NCBI GenBank assembly: GCA_029255685.2
Contig: CM055315.2
Location: 49,815,358 to 49,879,357, forward strand
Direction of reading: 5' to 3'
DNA from: Silene conica
Taxonomy: Eukaryota > Streptophyta > Magnoliopsida > Caryophyllales > Caryophyllaceae
DNA length: 64,000 bases
The notes beneath the pieces are model-generated. The model worked only from the letters and a program-made list of their open reading frames with translations. It searched no databases and was not told where the DNA came from. Position 1 is the stretch's first letter. Each line of letters starts with the position of its first letter. The position numbers were made by a program, and so were the translations under genes. Below, piece after piece: positions 37,051 through 49,479 of the stretch.

Positions 37051-40000
37051 CGAGACAAGTGTGTGTCACCAATTCTCTTGCCCTATTACTATCTCCCACT
37101 CAATGCATGACGTCCTCTCAGGTCGTGCCGGCAATTGATTAAAATCTAGAGTGGTTTGGCTCGATCTGGAGTTATAACTACTGACCGGAATTATCTACCA
37201 TAGATACCTTCCGAGCGTGGGCACGCATTTTTTTAGTTATTATTCTCCTCGAGTGGCCTAGAGATATTGTTCAAACCTGACAAGGGGTGGACAATTCCTA
37301 ATCGACTTATTCCTTCCGGCTGGCCACAACCCATCATAACCCAAAATATGTCCTTATAAACCCCAGTTACGAAGGTGTTAGGTCATAAATCAAAGTTAAT
37401 CTGAAAACCATGCCACCTCAGAGAACAGTCATTAGTCCAAGAACTGACTCATGTGAAACACGATAGATACTCCCGCCACGACCAGGCAGTCTTTTAATAA
37501 GAGTACGCCAGAGCTCTATCAGCGGTCATTAGCCCGGCAAATGTATCTTAACATGTCTATGCCTAGGTGATCGATTAGTCATCCCGTATGACTCTATGGT
37601 AATTGAACTCGCCATCAATCGCATCACACATCCGGTTGCATTGAGATCTCACCTCACTTAAGCAACTAGGGACGAGGTCATGATAATTCAATTCACTTTA
37701 ATGGGGTTCAATAAGGTCTTACCATCCCATTTTAATTTTACTTGACCTTTCGTGAGTTATAAATAACTCAAACAATTAGTGGATTACACCATCCAAGTGG
37801 TCAACCTTTAAACACCATTTATTTTACAATTAGCTTAAGAGTCTCTCGTTCATATCCCTTAAAATTGTAATTATCTTCATTTTGAGTAAACCAGGTTTAC
37901 CTTGGTTCGTGCGAGCGTTCATTTTGCGAATCATATTCATACATTGATCTTTCATCTGAAAGAGACAAGTCATTCTCATGACTAGCGAATAAGATTATGT
38001 CCATTGTGTAACTCCCAGCCACATCAATGCCTTTACATAATTTGTGAACTTACACATTTTGTAGAATCTTGTGATGACCATGTAGTTAAAATACAAGTCA
38101 TTGAGATGCATAGTCAATGAATGTAAGCCAAAGATTATCACAAATCTTTGCTTGGTATCTTGGAGCTTGAGTCTTAGTAAACCCTTTTACCCATGACTAA
38201 GTTGTCTTCGAAGATCTTGAATTGTCTTTCATCTTCATTGGAGAATACTTTGACAATTCATTATAGTCTAATCATTGTTTTATCACTTGCTTAAACAGGT
38301 TATCCTGCAGGCAGTGTGCATCCAGCTTTACACGATTATACTAATGGCGGAAACATTAGTGAATTTCAACGTGTAATCAATAGTACTGAAGGTTCGATAA
38401 ATTTCCATGATCTCATCATGGTAATACTATCTTCATCTCTATGAACAACCTTAATACTAATAACAAGATGTCCTTTACAATCTCAACCAAACATCCCATG
38501 TTTAATTAGATTTAAATTATATCAATTTGTCATCTAGTATTTAAAACTTGCATACTTCTCATAAGTACTAGTGCTTCATTCCAAACGAGCAATGAGTTGT
38601 TTTAGATAACATTTACTCCCACTAAACTCTTGTTCTTGCTTGATTCTGAAGACCCCGAAGTCATACCCATGACTCAATAGGTTCAAATCCTGGAGCGAGA
38701 ACTCCCACTGAACTTTACATTTAACCGTAAATCATAAAGCTCTCACTCAATTCAATGTTCCTAAACATTTAATGAATTGAAATGGTTGGGACTTAACCAT
38801 ATGTGCTAATAGTCACATCTTTTTCAAATACCCTTTCGAAAAGCGGTTATTGAGTTTACTGAATTCATTTTCAATGAATCATTTCACTACTTTCAACAAA
38901 GTTCCTTAACTTTGCAGACTGCTGGCATCCACATGTCAGCCCATGCTTCTCTCAATAAATCTCATTTATTAGCATGTATATCTTATAAATTTCATGGGTC
39001 CTAGAATTTGCATTAACACATTTAGATCACCATCTAAATCCAAGAACCATTTCTTGAGCCTTTGCAAAATCCTTTGAATAATTTTCTTCGAGTGTCCTCC
39101 CGTAGTTTCTATAAGAGTCTTTTCTTATGGTGTATAATTTTGTGTGTGGGAACTTTCAGTTCTCCACATTTATCTTATCTTATACTGTACGAGGACTCTA
39201 TCAAGGATCTTATCCATGTATAGAATTTTTCCTTACAAACTTCAAGAATTTATTCTTGAAGTATCCCCCAGGGTCGGGGCCATTGGGATATAAGGCGTAG
39301 ATTTTTACCAAACCGTAGATCTTATCCACAACCTTTGGGCTTATCCACAACTTTTGGGATGATAAGGCGTAGAATCTTATCCATAGCCTAATCTACCTTT
39401 TAAAACCATAAGGTGTAGATTTTCTCAATCGTAGATCCTATCCACAACTTAATCTACCTTCTAAATCTCTTACACAACCAAAACACAATAAATCCTACTA
39501 TTTACTAATAGATCACATCCATTGTGCTAATCAAAATCATATGCTATTTGTGGCCTTTTCAAATTTCTCCCACTCTATCTTTGTAATAATAACCTCATTT
39601 CATTACCAAAGATAGCCACTAAGGCCACAAGCAATGACTTTGATGTTGGTTTGTGTACCCTTATGATTTATTGCAGAAATTATTCGATTTAAAGCTTAGA
39701 TAGTTTTGGATGGTTGATAACTTCTCCTCATAATTGAATTCTAAACTTAATTTTGATTTTGATTTGATTTGATTTGAATTGGGTATCCTATACCTATTCG
39801 GTTTCAATGGTCATACATTGAAATGTGACAATCAATTTTATGTTTTAAGATTTGCAAGTGTTAAACTATATAAGAACATAATTATAAAACCGATAGTGAC
39901 TTGGGTTGAAAACCAAGTTACTACATTATCCAGAATACAACCAATTGTTTAAAGGAGTACCCTTTCCTCGTCCAACAAGGAAATAAAACACGGATTTTAA

Positions 40001-40196
40001 ATTGTTCTTACAACACTTGAAATACTAGCAAAATAAGCGGAAAAACAAAGCTCCTTGATCATCCTGAGTGGAGCTACTCTTAGTTCCATTGATCCATCAT
40101 GCTTGGTTTTTCTTTCCCTTATTTTTGCTTTCATGCCCTAATTCAAGTAAGAAGAGCATTCACATCACAACTTGTATCATAATACATTAGTTGAGA
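37051..40196 (-). other. TR-GAG region downstream of gag, non-coding
   Basis: 3.1 kb where pol would be expected. I see no DTG protease, DDE integrase, YVDD or RNase H motif on either strand, only short frames. The length differs greatly from a simple pol deletion joined to a short 3' region, so the filler has another origin. That origin is not recognised. Confidence 0.7.
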
Positions 40197-40487
40197 TTAA
40201 CATAAAATAGGGACAATTATCGTACCAACTGGAAGAATCTTCCCAGCTTTGAGATCGCTGAGATATCTGGAACAATTCCTCTTCTTATGTCCTTTATTAT
40301 TGCAATAAAAGCACTTGGCTCCTTGATGGGAGCTCTTGTTGGGATCTGATGTGCTTGCCTCCGAAGACACTTTCTTTGAACCTTTGGAAGGTTGCTTCCC
40401 CTTTGCCTTACCCTTCCCATTGAACTTTCCTTTGCTCTTAACATTAATGTTGAGCACATCCTTAGGGGCACTAACATTTAGGCCCAT
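40197..40487 (-). CDS. Gag, C-terminal part (zinc knuckle)
   Basis: A 96-codon frame read on the minus strand. A lysine/glycine-rich linker (residues 17-40) precedes a CX2CX4HX4C knuckle (C59, C62, H67, C72; CFYCNNKGHKKRNC). It then has LKAGKILPVGT, matching IKAGRVTPVG just after the knuckle of the copia gag. It ends nine residues later, where the copia would run into protease. It continues the 40496-41107 frame after a one-base shift around 40497. Role: binding genomic RNA in the particle. Confidence 0.85.
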   Translation of the reverse strand: MGLNVSAPKDVLNINVKSKGKFNGKGKAKGKQPSKGSKKVSSEASTSDPNKSSHQGAKCFYCNNKGHKKRNCSRYLSDLKAGKILPVGTIIVPILC

Positions 40488-40495
40488 ATCCCTTT

Positions 40496-41107
40496 CTACT
40501 TCACGATCATCTTGTGCAATTCATCGAGAGATATGTCTTGGTTCCTCATGTTGAAATTCACCCGGAATTGCACATAAGCTTTTATCTTAGACAAGGAGTG
40601 GAGGATTCTGTCAATCACAAGTTCCTTAGGAATGTCCACTTGATTCAACCTTAGGGTTTCTACATGCTCAATTAACTTGAGCACATGTGGGCTAACCTTT
40701 TGCCCCTCCTTAAGGTTGAGATCAAAGAAGGCTGATGCTGCCTCGTATTGGACAATTCTCGAAGCCTTTGAGAACATTGTCACAAGCCTGGAATAGATCT
40801 CATGAGCCGTGCCAATCTTTATGGTACTGCTTTGGAGTTTCGGCTCCATCGAGAAGATCAAAACATTTTTGATTGCCCAAGACTCCTTATGATAAGTATC
40901 ATAACGTCGTCTTGCTGCGGCGGTGGCATTAACTGCAGGTTCGGGAGGTGATGCTTCGATGAGGAATTCGGTCTTACCGTCACCCTCTGCCGCCAACAAT
41001 AGTTGGGCATCCCAATCGGCAAAGTTTGCCCCATTCTTTTCTAGCTTACAACGATCCATGAAGGAACGTAACCATGAAGTGTTTGTAGTAGTGGTGATAG
41101 CGGTCAT
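40496..41107 (-). CDS. Gag, N-terminal part
   Basis: A 203-codon frame beginning at ATG 41105-41107. NGANFADWDAQLLLAAEGDGK aligns with NDGSNFSDWEAALRNAAIADGK of the copia gag. AIKNVLIFSMEPKLQ aligns with AIKNVLIYAMESNLQ, and EGQKVSPHVLKLIEHVE with KGQAVSPHILNMIENIE. It ends at a TAG about 10 bases before the next frame; a one-base deletion would cause this. It is the particle-forming Gag of the copia type. With the frameshift the product would lack its RNA-binding knuckle. Confidence 0.88.
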   Translation of the reverse strand: MTAITTTTNTSWLRSFMDRCKLEKNGANFADWDAQLLLAAEGDGKTEFLIEASPPEPAVNATAAARRRYDTYHKESWAIKNVLIFSMEPKLQSSTIKIGTAHEIYSRLVTMFSKASRIVQYEAASAFFDLNLKEGQKVSPHVLKLIEHVETLRLNQVDIPKELVIDRILHSLSKIKAYVQFRVNFNMRNQDISLDELHKMIVK

Positions 41108-43585
41108 GATTGATATTGATATGAAGAGTTAACTACAACATTTTAAACATATGAAGAGATTAAATGCTAATTGTTTCAATTTTAACTTGTAAACATATTT
41201 ATCAAGTTAATGCATCTATAAAATGACCTCTATCCAATTTTATAAATGATTCCAAGACCCAAACCCATACTACCGTAATCGTGAACCACTGGAACTCCGA
41301 CCCAACAATATGGTTTGGTGGGTTAAAATAAACCGGTTCTACCATAGAACTCTTGGTTGATGACAAATCATAATTTATTCATCTTAGCCCGGAACACATT
41401 GACCACTGGTCCTCTACACTTCCGTTGAGTACAAACCAAATTTCAAATGCATCGAGATGCGATCCGCCCACTAGACTGAATCCACCTCATCGCCCCACTT
41501 ATTCTACGTAATGAGGTTCGTACTGCCCACTGGACTAGCACCACCCCACGAAATAGAAGCTCATGGGTTCTACTATTTGGTAAGGCTAATTCTCAATTGT
41601 TTTGTTTAATATAGAGGTCTTGTCAATTTATTATCTATCTTCTTTAAGCGAATTAAATCGGTGAACTCGATAATTATAATTGACACGGTCGTTTTTAACG
41701 ATCTAAACTAATATGGATGTTTATGGCGATTTGGCTATGCATGCAAACATATTAAAATGCAAAAATAAAAGCAATAAAGCAATAAAATCCTAGTATGACC
41801 TTCCTAGTAATAGTAAAAACTGATTAACTATTACAAATTCGGAAACCAACTCCATGGTCCCTTGAACTTCATTGGCACGCCAACCAAGAAAACACCGTCT
41901 TGTCGGAACTCCTTTCCGTATGGCACCGTCTTTTGGATCTCCGGAATTACAATAAAATAATACAACTACTCTATTGTAAAACTGAAAATTAAATTTAAAT
42001 TACAAACCCGTGATACGAGATCACATAGATTACAACCGAATCAATATTCCCTTTCATTACAGGTAATATTGATTAAAACTAAGGCCATACTAAGAAAATT
42101 ACATAATTCCAAATTATATAAATAACATTCAAAATATGACATTCATATTAAATAAAATGCAATAATAAAATATGTATGCACATGCTCAATTTTTAATGCC
42201 AAATCGCCTTATGGGAGCAAATATCTCATATTTGTTTACGGTTTTTACGGATAAGTGCGACTTTAACTATTAAAATCATCAAAATTACATAAATCTAATT
42301 TATGTCCAAGTTAATCATCCTAACTTACTTTAGGAATCAATGTTTAGTCTCTACTAATGTTTGATGATGATCTAACTTGATTTTTCATTATTGTTCATAA
42401 ATTACTTGTATTTTCGGGAAAAATAAACAAAATACGGCCAAATGAGTCAATAAAATTCGAAATTTAAAATTCAAAAATTTTAAACTTTCTGGAAATTTTC
42501 TAAAAATTCAGAAATTAATAAAATGGTCTTATGCAAATATTTATGGTTTATTTGTTAAATAAATCGTATAAAAGCCGTTTTTATGGTTAAAATCCGATTT
42601 AAATTATAAAAACTTGCAATAATTTGCCATAAATATTTAGTCATCCTAAAATATATATTAGAACCTGAAAATGACCAAAAATTACAGACCATGCTCGAAA
42701 TTTTATTTTCACGACTCATAAATTACGATTATTAACTAATTAACTCATAAAAAATTAATAATCATAAAAACAGAAACTTTTTGATATCCAACTTTTAGAT
42801 CTGATGTTCCTATTATATAAGACATCTATGGGTAAAAGTTTATGCCATAATATTTAGATTAACTATTTTTAACACAATAAGTCATTATTTAGCCAATTTT
42901 AACTATTAAAATCATAAAACATGCATCATTTGAGAATAAATTCCCAAAAATTATATACATTCTGTAAATATTGCATGTGACATTGTGTTAAATTCTTATG
43001 GCAAAATTCCAACTATAACTATTAAAGTCGAATTTAAGTCACTATTAATCCGATTTTTACTATAAAAATCATTAATCATGCAATATAAGTCCAATAAATC
43101 CGAAAATTTATACAGGTATTTTATATATTGCATGTGACTTCTCATAAAATGTTTAAGGTCAAATTCGAAATATAACCTTCTATACCCATTTTTACTCATA
43201 TTATGACTATTTATCTCATAAAATTCATAATCCATGCTTATTAACTCCATTTATTACGAAAAATCATATACAATATATTAAATATGCATGTGAGAACATA
43301 TAAAAAAATCTTGGTCAGAAACTATTTTTAAATATTTTTCCCATTAATTGTTGTTTAAAACCGATTTAAACTACAAAAAATACAAATAAATATAAAAATG
43401 AACAATAAAAATCCATAAAATTATTTTTATGTCCTAAAACCATTTTAGAATCAGAAACTTTAACATGAAAAATTATTTTGTGATTTATCATAATAAATAC
43501 AAAATTTTCGAAAAATTCGAAATATGTATGTTAATCCGTTTTTAACATAAAACATGAATCCGATCATCCATGCAACAACCGTAAT
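41108..43585 (-). other. TR-GAG 5' leader
   Basis: 2.5 kb of AT-rich, non-coding DNA between the primer site and gag. The first ~190 bases match the leader remnant at 7592-7778. Much of 42200-43500 is built from related words such as AATCATGCA and CGATTTTTA/TTTTTAA, suggesting old internal duplication. Confidence 0.65.
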
Positions 43586-43597
43586 GCTCTGATACCA
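43586..43597 (-). other. TR-GAG primer-binding site
   Basis: The minus strand reads TGGTATCAGAGC, two bases (AG) after the LTR end. Confidence 0.93.
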
Positions 43598-43599
43598 CT

Positions 43600-44899
43600 T
43601 GATGGAAACTGAGTTCCTAATTTTATACTCAAATCTAATGTGAGTTTTGTTTCTTTAAGTTTAGGTTATAAAACTCAATAAGATCTTATGCATGCATGAT
43701 GATATCATAAGATGTGATAGTCCTTACATTGGTTTTAGAAGGTTTATACTCAATAATCTCCTATTACTTGAGTCTTCAAACCGAAATACCCTTATAACGA
43801 TCTAACAAAAATCGTCTCCAAAAGATACGTATCAAGGACCCGATCTCAAACTAACACCAATTTTGTTACTAGAAAATTAGTATTAGTATACTAGAAATAT
43901 TAACAATATTAGTCTTAATATTATTAATATAGGAAATAATTATTTTCTTAGCAAAAACTATTTTAGCTAAGGAATTATGAGAATGAGGTTGTAGTATGTA
44001 TGTGTTAGTAGAACAATGAAGTATGCACTAACAACTACTTAGCCAAAAAACTAACTCTTAATATGAGGTGTGTGTGTCTTTTATAGAGCAAATGATGCTC
44101 ATATATGGGGAGCTAGAGCCGGTCAAGGCACCCTCAAGGGAGCCAATGCATGGCCATGGATATCTTACACAAAAGCATGAGATATTCCTTACACTTCCAC
44201 TTTGCCTTACACACTCAACCCTTATACACTTACACACACAAACTCACATGCACACTACATGTTTACACGGTCCAAATGAGGTCCAAAATGGACCCATTTT
44301 ATCTTTGTCAATTGTGTTAATTTGTAACATGTCACACATGTCTTATAACACATGACCTAATTTGTTAATTATGCAATTTAACTATTAAAATCCATAATTT
44401 ACAAATATATTACATTTAAATAATTATACTAACAATTTCGAAATTATCACTGTATAAAAATGTAATGTCATAATTTAATTACAACTCTTTGTAATTTTAT
44501 GATCAACCGTGTTCATTCTCAATTTAATCGTTTCCCAAACGAATAAATAAAACCGAGTAATAAAACGATTTTATTACTTTGACTATTATTATTATTATAA
44601 TCCTATTATAAAATATTTGTCATATAAAATTATTTCCAAATTTCCAGTTATTAATTAATTCGTATCCAATACAATATTAATTAATTTATTCCATTGAGAC
44701 GGAATTCCCTAAAGATATGACCTTAAGGGATCAACTGATCACCACCATCATATGACGATAATGTAAAACTCTAGACAGCCAATCATTATCGGTAAATGTT
44801 GATCAGTCGACTTTAAAAGAGTAACACTCCCAGTTGTGTTTCATTCAAAGGAGTTTTAATTATGTCAACACACTATTGTCGAGGACACTTCCTCCAACA
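43600..44899 (-). repeat. TR-GAG 5' LTR
   Basis: This 1300-bp LTR ends on the minus strand CCATCA. It retains the ~61 bp missing from the 3' LTR; the 6339-7577 copy also has that segment, so the 3' LTR lost it. Confidence 0.93.
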
Positions 44900-44904
44900 C
44901 ATTA

Positions 44905-46427
44905 AAATTTTAAAAAACATACTTTAACTTCAGCAGAAAGATGCCGGTGGATTGTTGCTGTGTTTTGGTGGTGAACGTGGTTTTGTGTGATGGTGCCCGC
45001 TGATTAGGGAGTTGTAGGCAAGGTTCGTTGGTTTTTTACAGAGATAATTGGGAAGAAGTCAAATCTGGAAAAGAAAAGAGACAAAGAGGGTATAAATTTA
45101 TTGTATAAAACCTATATTTGTTATATCTATTAATTAATCTAATATACAATATATCTCAAATAATCAACAATATACATTAATTTGGAATTTTTAAAAAGCC
45201 TAGTAAAAAAATTGAATTTATCATGCTAATTAAACAGTCTTAAACACATTAATGATTTAATAATGATAATGTATTATTTATATGCGGAAAACTACTTGTA
45301 TTTTAAAAAAAATAATAATGATTAATTAAAATATTCAAAATGAGGAAGTATGTAGAAAATCGGGAAGTAAAAAGGAGGAAGCAAGAGAACGTAAAGAAAT
45401 AAGAGGAAGACAAAGAGAAAACTATTAATCACGTAGCAGGCACATGGAGCACTGCTTTACTGTTCACCCTAAAGGACATTTGCACCATCATAAACATACT
45501 TTTGGTCTAACGACAAGCATCAAACATTACCGATTTTAAGGAATTTCATACAAGTCTAAGTATTATTTGCAAGACTAATATTAAATTCATAATAAATTTA
45601 ATCGAGTTTGATATGCATTAGATCCTCGATTAATATTGTTGATCATATTGTTAACATGTTTAATAAGTATACAGCGCATTTGCCATGCATTAGATCTTAT
45701 AAGCTGACGATTAGTAAATGCTGTACCCCTCAGATTTGTAATGAGGTTTTCTTTATTTTGTCACGAAAAACGTTAGATTCAATTTGGATTTCATAATACA
45801 CATGACTTCAATTCAAATTGATTTAAAACTATAGTACAAAGTTTTACCAAAAAAGAAAGAGGGATTAACATTAATATTGATATGTTATAAAATTAAATTA
45901 AAGTTTCATAATACACATGTTTGACTATTTAAATTTCCCGTGTCATAAAATTAATATTGATATGTTATGTTACAATTTCGTGTTTGTGTCCGGTATGGCG
46001 CTAGTTAGGTGACAGTTTGCTTGTATTATATATTTTATTAATTCACAATCGGCTGTTAATTGAAATCGTGTAGTTAACATAGTTAATAATATCGATTAAT
46101 ATACATTTAAATGGCTCTTTAGACGGAGTAATTGGAAAGTTAGATAATGTATTTGGATGAAACATTTTTTGTGAAAATAATAAAACCGTTTCAAGTGAAA
46201 TCGTTATTATACGAAAATACGCAACATACGGAATTTACGGGAATAATGGTAATAATTACTTGTATTACATAAGCATTAAGCAGCTGCTAAACAAAATGAC
46301 GGCTACCATGTCCTTTACGCTTCCCTAAACAAACTGATTAGACACTACTGTACTACATAATTACTACCAGTAACTACTACCCTTCAACCTTCATCATCTA
46401 CACACCAAAACTTTCTGCACATCTAAA
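44905..46427. other. Intergenic DNA upstream of the F-box-like gene
   Basis: AT-rich, without recognised genes or terminal repeats. A CT- and AC-rich stretch at about 46370-46425, just before the ATG, looks like a plant 5' leader. No clear TATA box could be fixed. Confidence 0.4.
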
Positions 46428-46913
46428 ATGGAAAATTCATGTGGGAAAGTAATGTACTTTAACGAATATGATAAACCTGAATTTGTTGACAAATATGTTG
46501 ATTGGAAAAAGAAGCAGTTTCAGTCCACGACCCTATTTACAACGACAACTGTTGAAGAGGAAATGCCCTTTGGCAGCAGGCCTCATCATGCATTCCTCAG
46601 TCTACCAGAACTTAGTGATAAACAAGGGAAAAGGAATATGGCCGTGGTATGTAAGGCATGGGCAAGGCTATATCTCGTTGGTACAGAAACGTCAAAAGTT
46701 CATCCGGATTATAATCATGAACTTGAGAGGGAAACTCGTGGGAAAGAGATATGGGTGACCAGAAATCAGAAACTGGTGTCGATTTTATGTTCATGCAAGT
46801 CAAAGAAGCCCAAAGCTAAGAAGAGGAAGGGACGTTACAAAAGAGGCAGCAGCTCAAAGGATGTGTACGTTGAGAAGTCTGGCAGTGAAGGGTATTATGA
46901 CTCTGATTGCTAA
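46428..46913 (+). CDS. Small F-box-like protein, single exon
   Basis: 161 residues. The N-terminal block (KVMYFNEYDKPEFVDKYVDW, residues 7-26) and TTLF are shared with the pseudogene at 8225-8761. Residues 56-85 correspond to its F-box-like stretch (FLSLPEL … VCKAWARLYLVG). About 9 residues of the first F-box helix are missing here (LPEL runs straight into SDKQGKRN). A strongly basic segment follows (residues 124-140, KSKKPKAKKRKGRYKR), which may be a nuclear or nucleic-acid binding signal. The end is acidic and tyrosine-rich (EGYYDSDC). The ATG follows a leader-like stretch and its context is AAAATGG. Function is unknown. With a shortened F-box, binding to SKP1 is doubtful. Expression cannot be judged. 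Confidence 0.65.
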   Translation: MENSCGKVMYFNEYDKPEFVDKYVDWKKKQFQSTTLFTTTTVEEEMPFGSRPHHAFLSLPELSDKQGKRNMAVVCKAWARLYLVGTETSKVHPDYNHELERETRGKEIWVTRNQKLVSILCSCKSKKPKAKKRKGRYKRGSSSKDVYVEKSGSEGYYDSDC

Positions 46914-47502
46914 ACCTGGTAATAAGCTAACCGTTAAACTTTCTAAACATATATCTGCTATGTTTATAGGTATTGTAATACAAGATGTTATGCATGTTTT
47001 GAGTTAATCACAATTTACGTGGTATGCGCTATTTTGATTGGGGATTACAGCACAGTATCAAGGATAACTTAATGACACAAGTAGTTCATAGCAATGCTGC
47101 TCATAGCATTGCTTATTTTGAAGTACTACTGCAGCTTATTTCATGATAATCTAATATGTTTGGAACCTGTAATATCATGTTGTTAGAATTTGTGATTTTA
47201 ACATAATCAGTAGGTAGCTTGTAAGATTTATCGCCTGTTTTGGACATTGATATAAATTGGTAATGTATATGATTATGTTTCTACTGTGTTAATGGTATCT
47301 GAAATTCTAATTTGAACTATGTTTAAGAGGAGCATGTGATTGTAGATTATATGTATCTCCTTTTTAGATACACTGGTATACAACCCTATCTATTAGTACA
47401 GACTCCTATGTTATTTGGGGTTCGTTGGTGATCTTCACTGTATAACAACATCCTTTTGATGATGGTGTGATGTATCAAGCTGATGTGTTGGAGCTATATC
47501 GA
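46914..47502. other. 3' flank of the F-box-like gene
   Basis: AT-rich DNA with no gene recognised. It probably includes the 3' untranslated region. It ends at the CAT target duplication (47503-47505) of the CACTA transposon. Confidence 0.5.
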
Positions 47503-47505
47503 CAT

Positions 47506-47775
47506 CACTACTACAAATCTATGCAAAGAGGACGCCCTTTCCAGAGCGGTTGGACATGGAACCGTCTTCTATTATCAATAGAATTTTGGCGCCGTTGATC
47601 GTCATATAAATATGACGCTTATTAAAGGAACCGTCCTTGTTGTAAACAAATTAAGGACGGTTGGTCAAATTAACCGTCTTGGTTTAATAAAAAGGACGGT
47701 TAAAAAACACAATCGTCCTGTTATTTTAGGTAAAGAAGACGGTTCAAACTTTAACCGTCCTCTTTCTAACACATC
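47506..47775. repeat. CACTA left terminus and subterminal repeats
   Basis: The 12-bp terminal inverted repeat is followed by about eight copies of GACGGTT/AACCGTC in both orientations, between about 47560 and 47762. Confidence 0.88.
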
Positions 47776-49479
47776 GACACGCATAAACATTTTCCCAAAT
47801 TATTTTTGGCACAATTCACTTTCTCGCTCTTCAACCCTAACATACTTCGTGCCTCCAACAAACGCCATAGCTGTTGATAACGCGATACACACTCGCGCAT
47901 GGTCGCTAAAGCCACCTCTACTACCGTGTCGATCTGATCGCTTGCATCTCCTTTAAGATGAATCCTTATAAATAATAGGTAAGTTTTTCACTAATTTTAT
48001 CTTAATTAGATATGTTTGATTATAGGGATTTTTACTATGCCGAATTAGATGTCTTAGCTAGAATGAATTTAGATTCAATTCAGTCATTATTTATTGACAA
48101 ATATAGTATAATTCTTGTTCTTTTGAACTGTTAGAATTAAATTATTTAGATTTGCAGGTTAGGGTCAAGTAATTTAGGTGTTTTAGATTCAATTAATTTT
48201 AGCTAGAATTATCTACTCTAATTATGCTTATACGAATATGAATTAGTGATAATATTATAGTTTACTGCATAGCGTCATGGGGTTTTTAGCTGAAGTTCAA
48301 TAATATCGATTGTGAATAATACTTAAGTTAGTCTGATTCATTCACTATGCGGTTAGGTATGTAATTGATATAATTCATCAAGTTTGTTCATTTGAGCCAC
48401 TTGAAGTAATATAATACTTTCAATATGCATTTAATTGTGTCTGAATATAGTAAATTAATGATTTGTTAGCTAAAATGATAAAGAAGGAGATGGAAAAGCA
48501 CTTTCAGGCTTATTTGTTCAATAACTGCTGGGACTTTGGGAGGATATTGGAATCATCAATTCTTTATTCGATGCAAATTTAGCCCTCACGGAACAGGTAC
48601 ATCTTTCATTTTATATATACACATTATAGAAGGTGGCAAGGTCAAGCACGATAAAATCGTTACTGAAATGATGGTTTTCTGCATTAAAATTTTCTCCCCT
48701 TAGTATCTTCGCTATCAAGCTTGTAATTATCTGATACTGATAGCTCTACATATCCTTCTTTCTCAAATATTGAAATCAGAGCGATTACTATTTTGTGATA
48801 TTCGCGTAAAAACTCTGGTTTCTGTTATAAAAATTGGAGAACAGATTATCACAAAGGTTTTATTCCGCATCATAGAGAAGGTAATCAGAGTGTGCTTGTT
48901 TCTTATGTGGTGGCAGTGGCACCAAACACTAGTACCAGTTCATCACGAGACACGAGCAATACTAATTTGGAGATAGCAGCAGTCATGATTATTCATTTTA
49001 TTGATAGTGAATTTTGTGTTTTCTTCTTTTGGCTCATTAGATAGAAGTTTTGTTCCACTGGGTAGAGTAAGCTATGCAACACTATGTAGCAACATGGCCT
49101 ATGTTTATCGATGTGGAGATTGTGAAGGCAGAAGACATGGGGGTCGAACAAGACATAAACTTAACAAGCATTTAAATATGTGGCATTTTTTTCTTAGTCC
49201 CTTGGTTGTTTGCTCTTTCGAATTTGCTATCTCAAATCGGCATTCGATGGAGAATCAAAGCTGCAAGTCCTGAATGGAAACTAGCGCATCCCAGATCTAC
49301 TGAAGTTCAGTGAATTTACCACTGATCTGATCCACGACATGCTAAATTATTCACCAGATCTCAGACCTGACATCAAACAGGCAAGCACTACTTTGCTTGA
49401 TTCACTATTCATGTCCTTAAACTTAGGTTAGTTATAGTCTTATAGATCATTGGTGTCAATCAAAGCAGCGGTTGTTTTC
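47776..49479 (+). other. CACTA left arm with exon-like captured sequence
   Basis: Several open, splice-flanked stretches are on the plus strand. One ends at 48596 (…LFDANLALTEQ before GTACAT). One around 49065-49180 reads YATLCSNMAYVYRCGDCEG. One ends at 49380 (DLIHDMLNYSPDLRP… before GCAAGC, a possible GC donor). Their coding look and splice borders suggest capture from a host gene with introns; the gene is not recognised. Confidence 0.45.

Larger units (their letters stand above)
35798..44899 (-). mobile_element. TR-GAG: copia-type LTR element with gag but no pol
   Basis: LTRs at 35798-37036 and 43600-44899 are flanked by a perfect CATTA duplication (35793-35797, 44900-44904). On the minus strand the order is 5' LTR, primer site (43586-43597), 2.5-kb leader, gag in two frames (41107-40197), 3.1 kb without protein motifs, polypurine tract and 3' LTR. 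Protease, integrase, reverse transcriptase and RNase H are all absent. The gag resembles that of the copia at 13192-21911. Such gag-only elements are known in plants as TR-GAG and must borrow pol products. Confidence 0.9.

Noticed and set aside
47612..47956. A 114-codon frame at the left CACTA end
   Set aside because: It spans the subterminal AACCGTCC repeats and has no transposase likeness.
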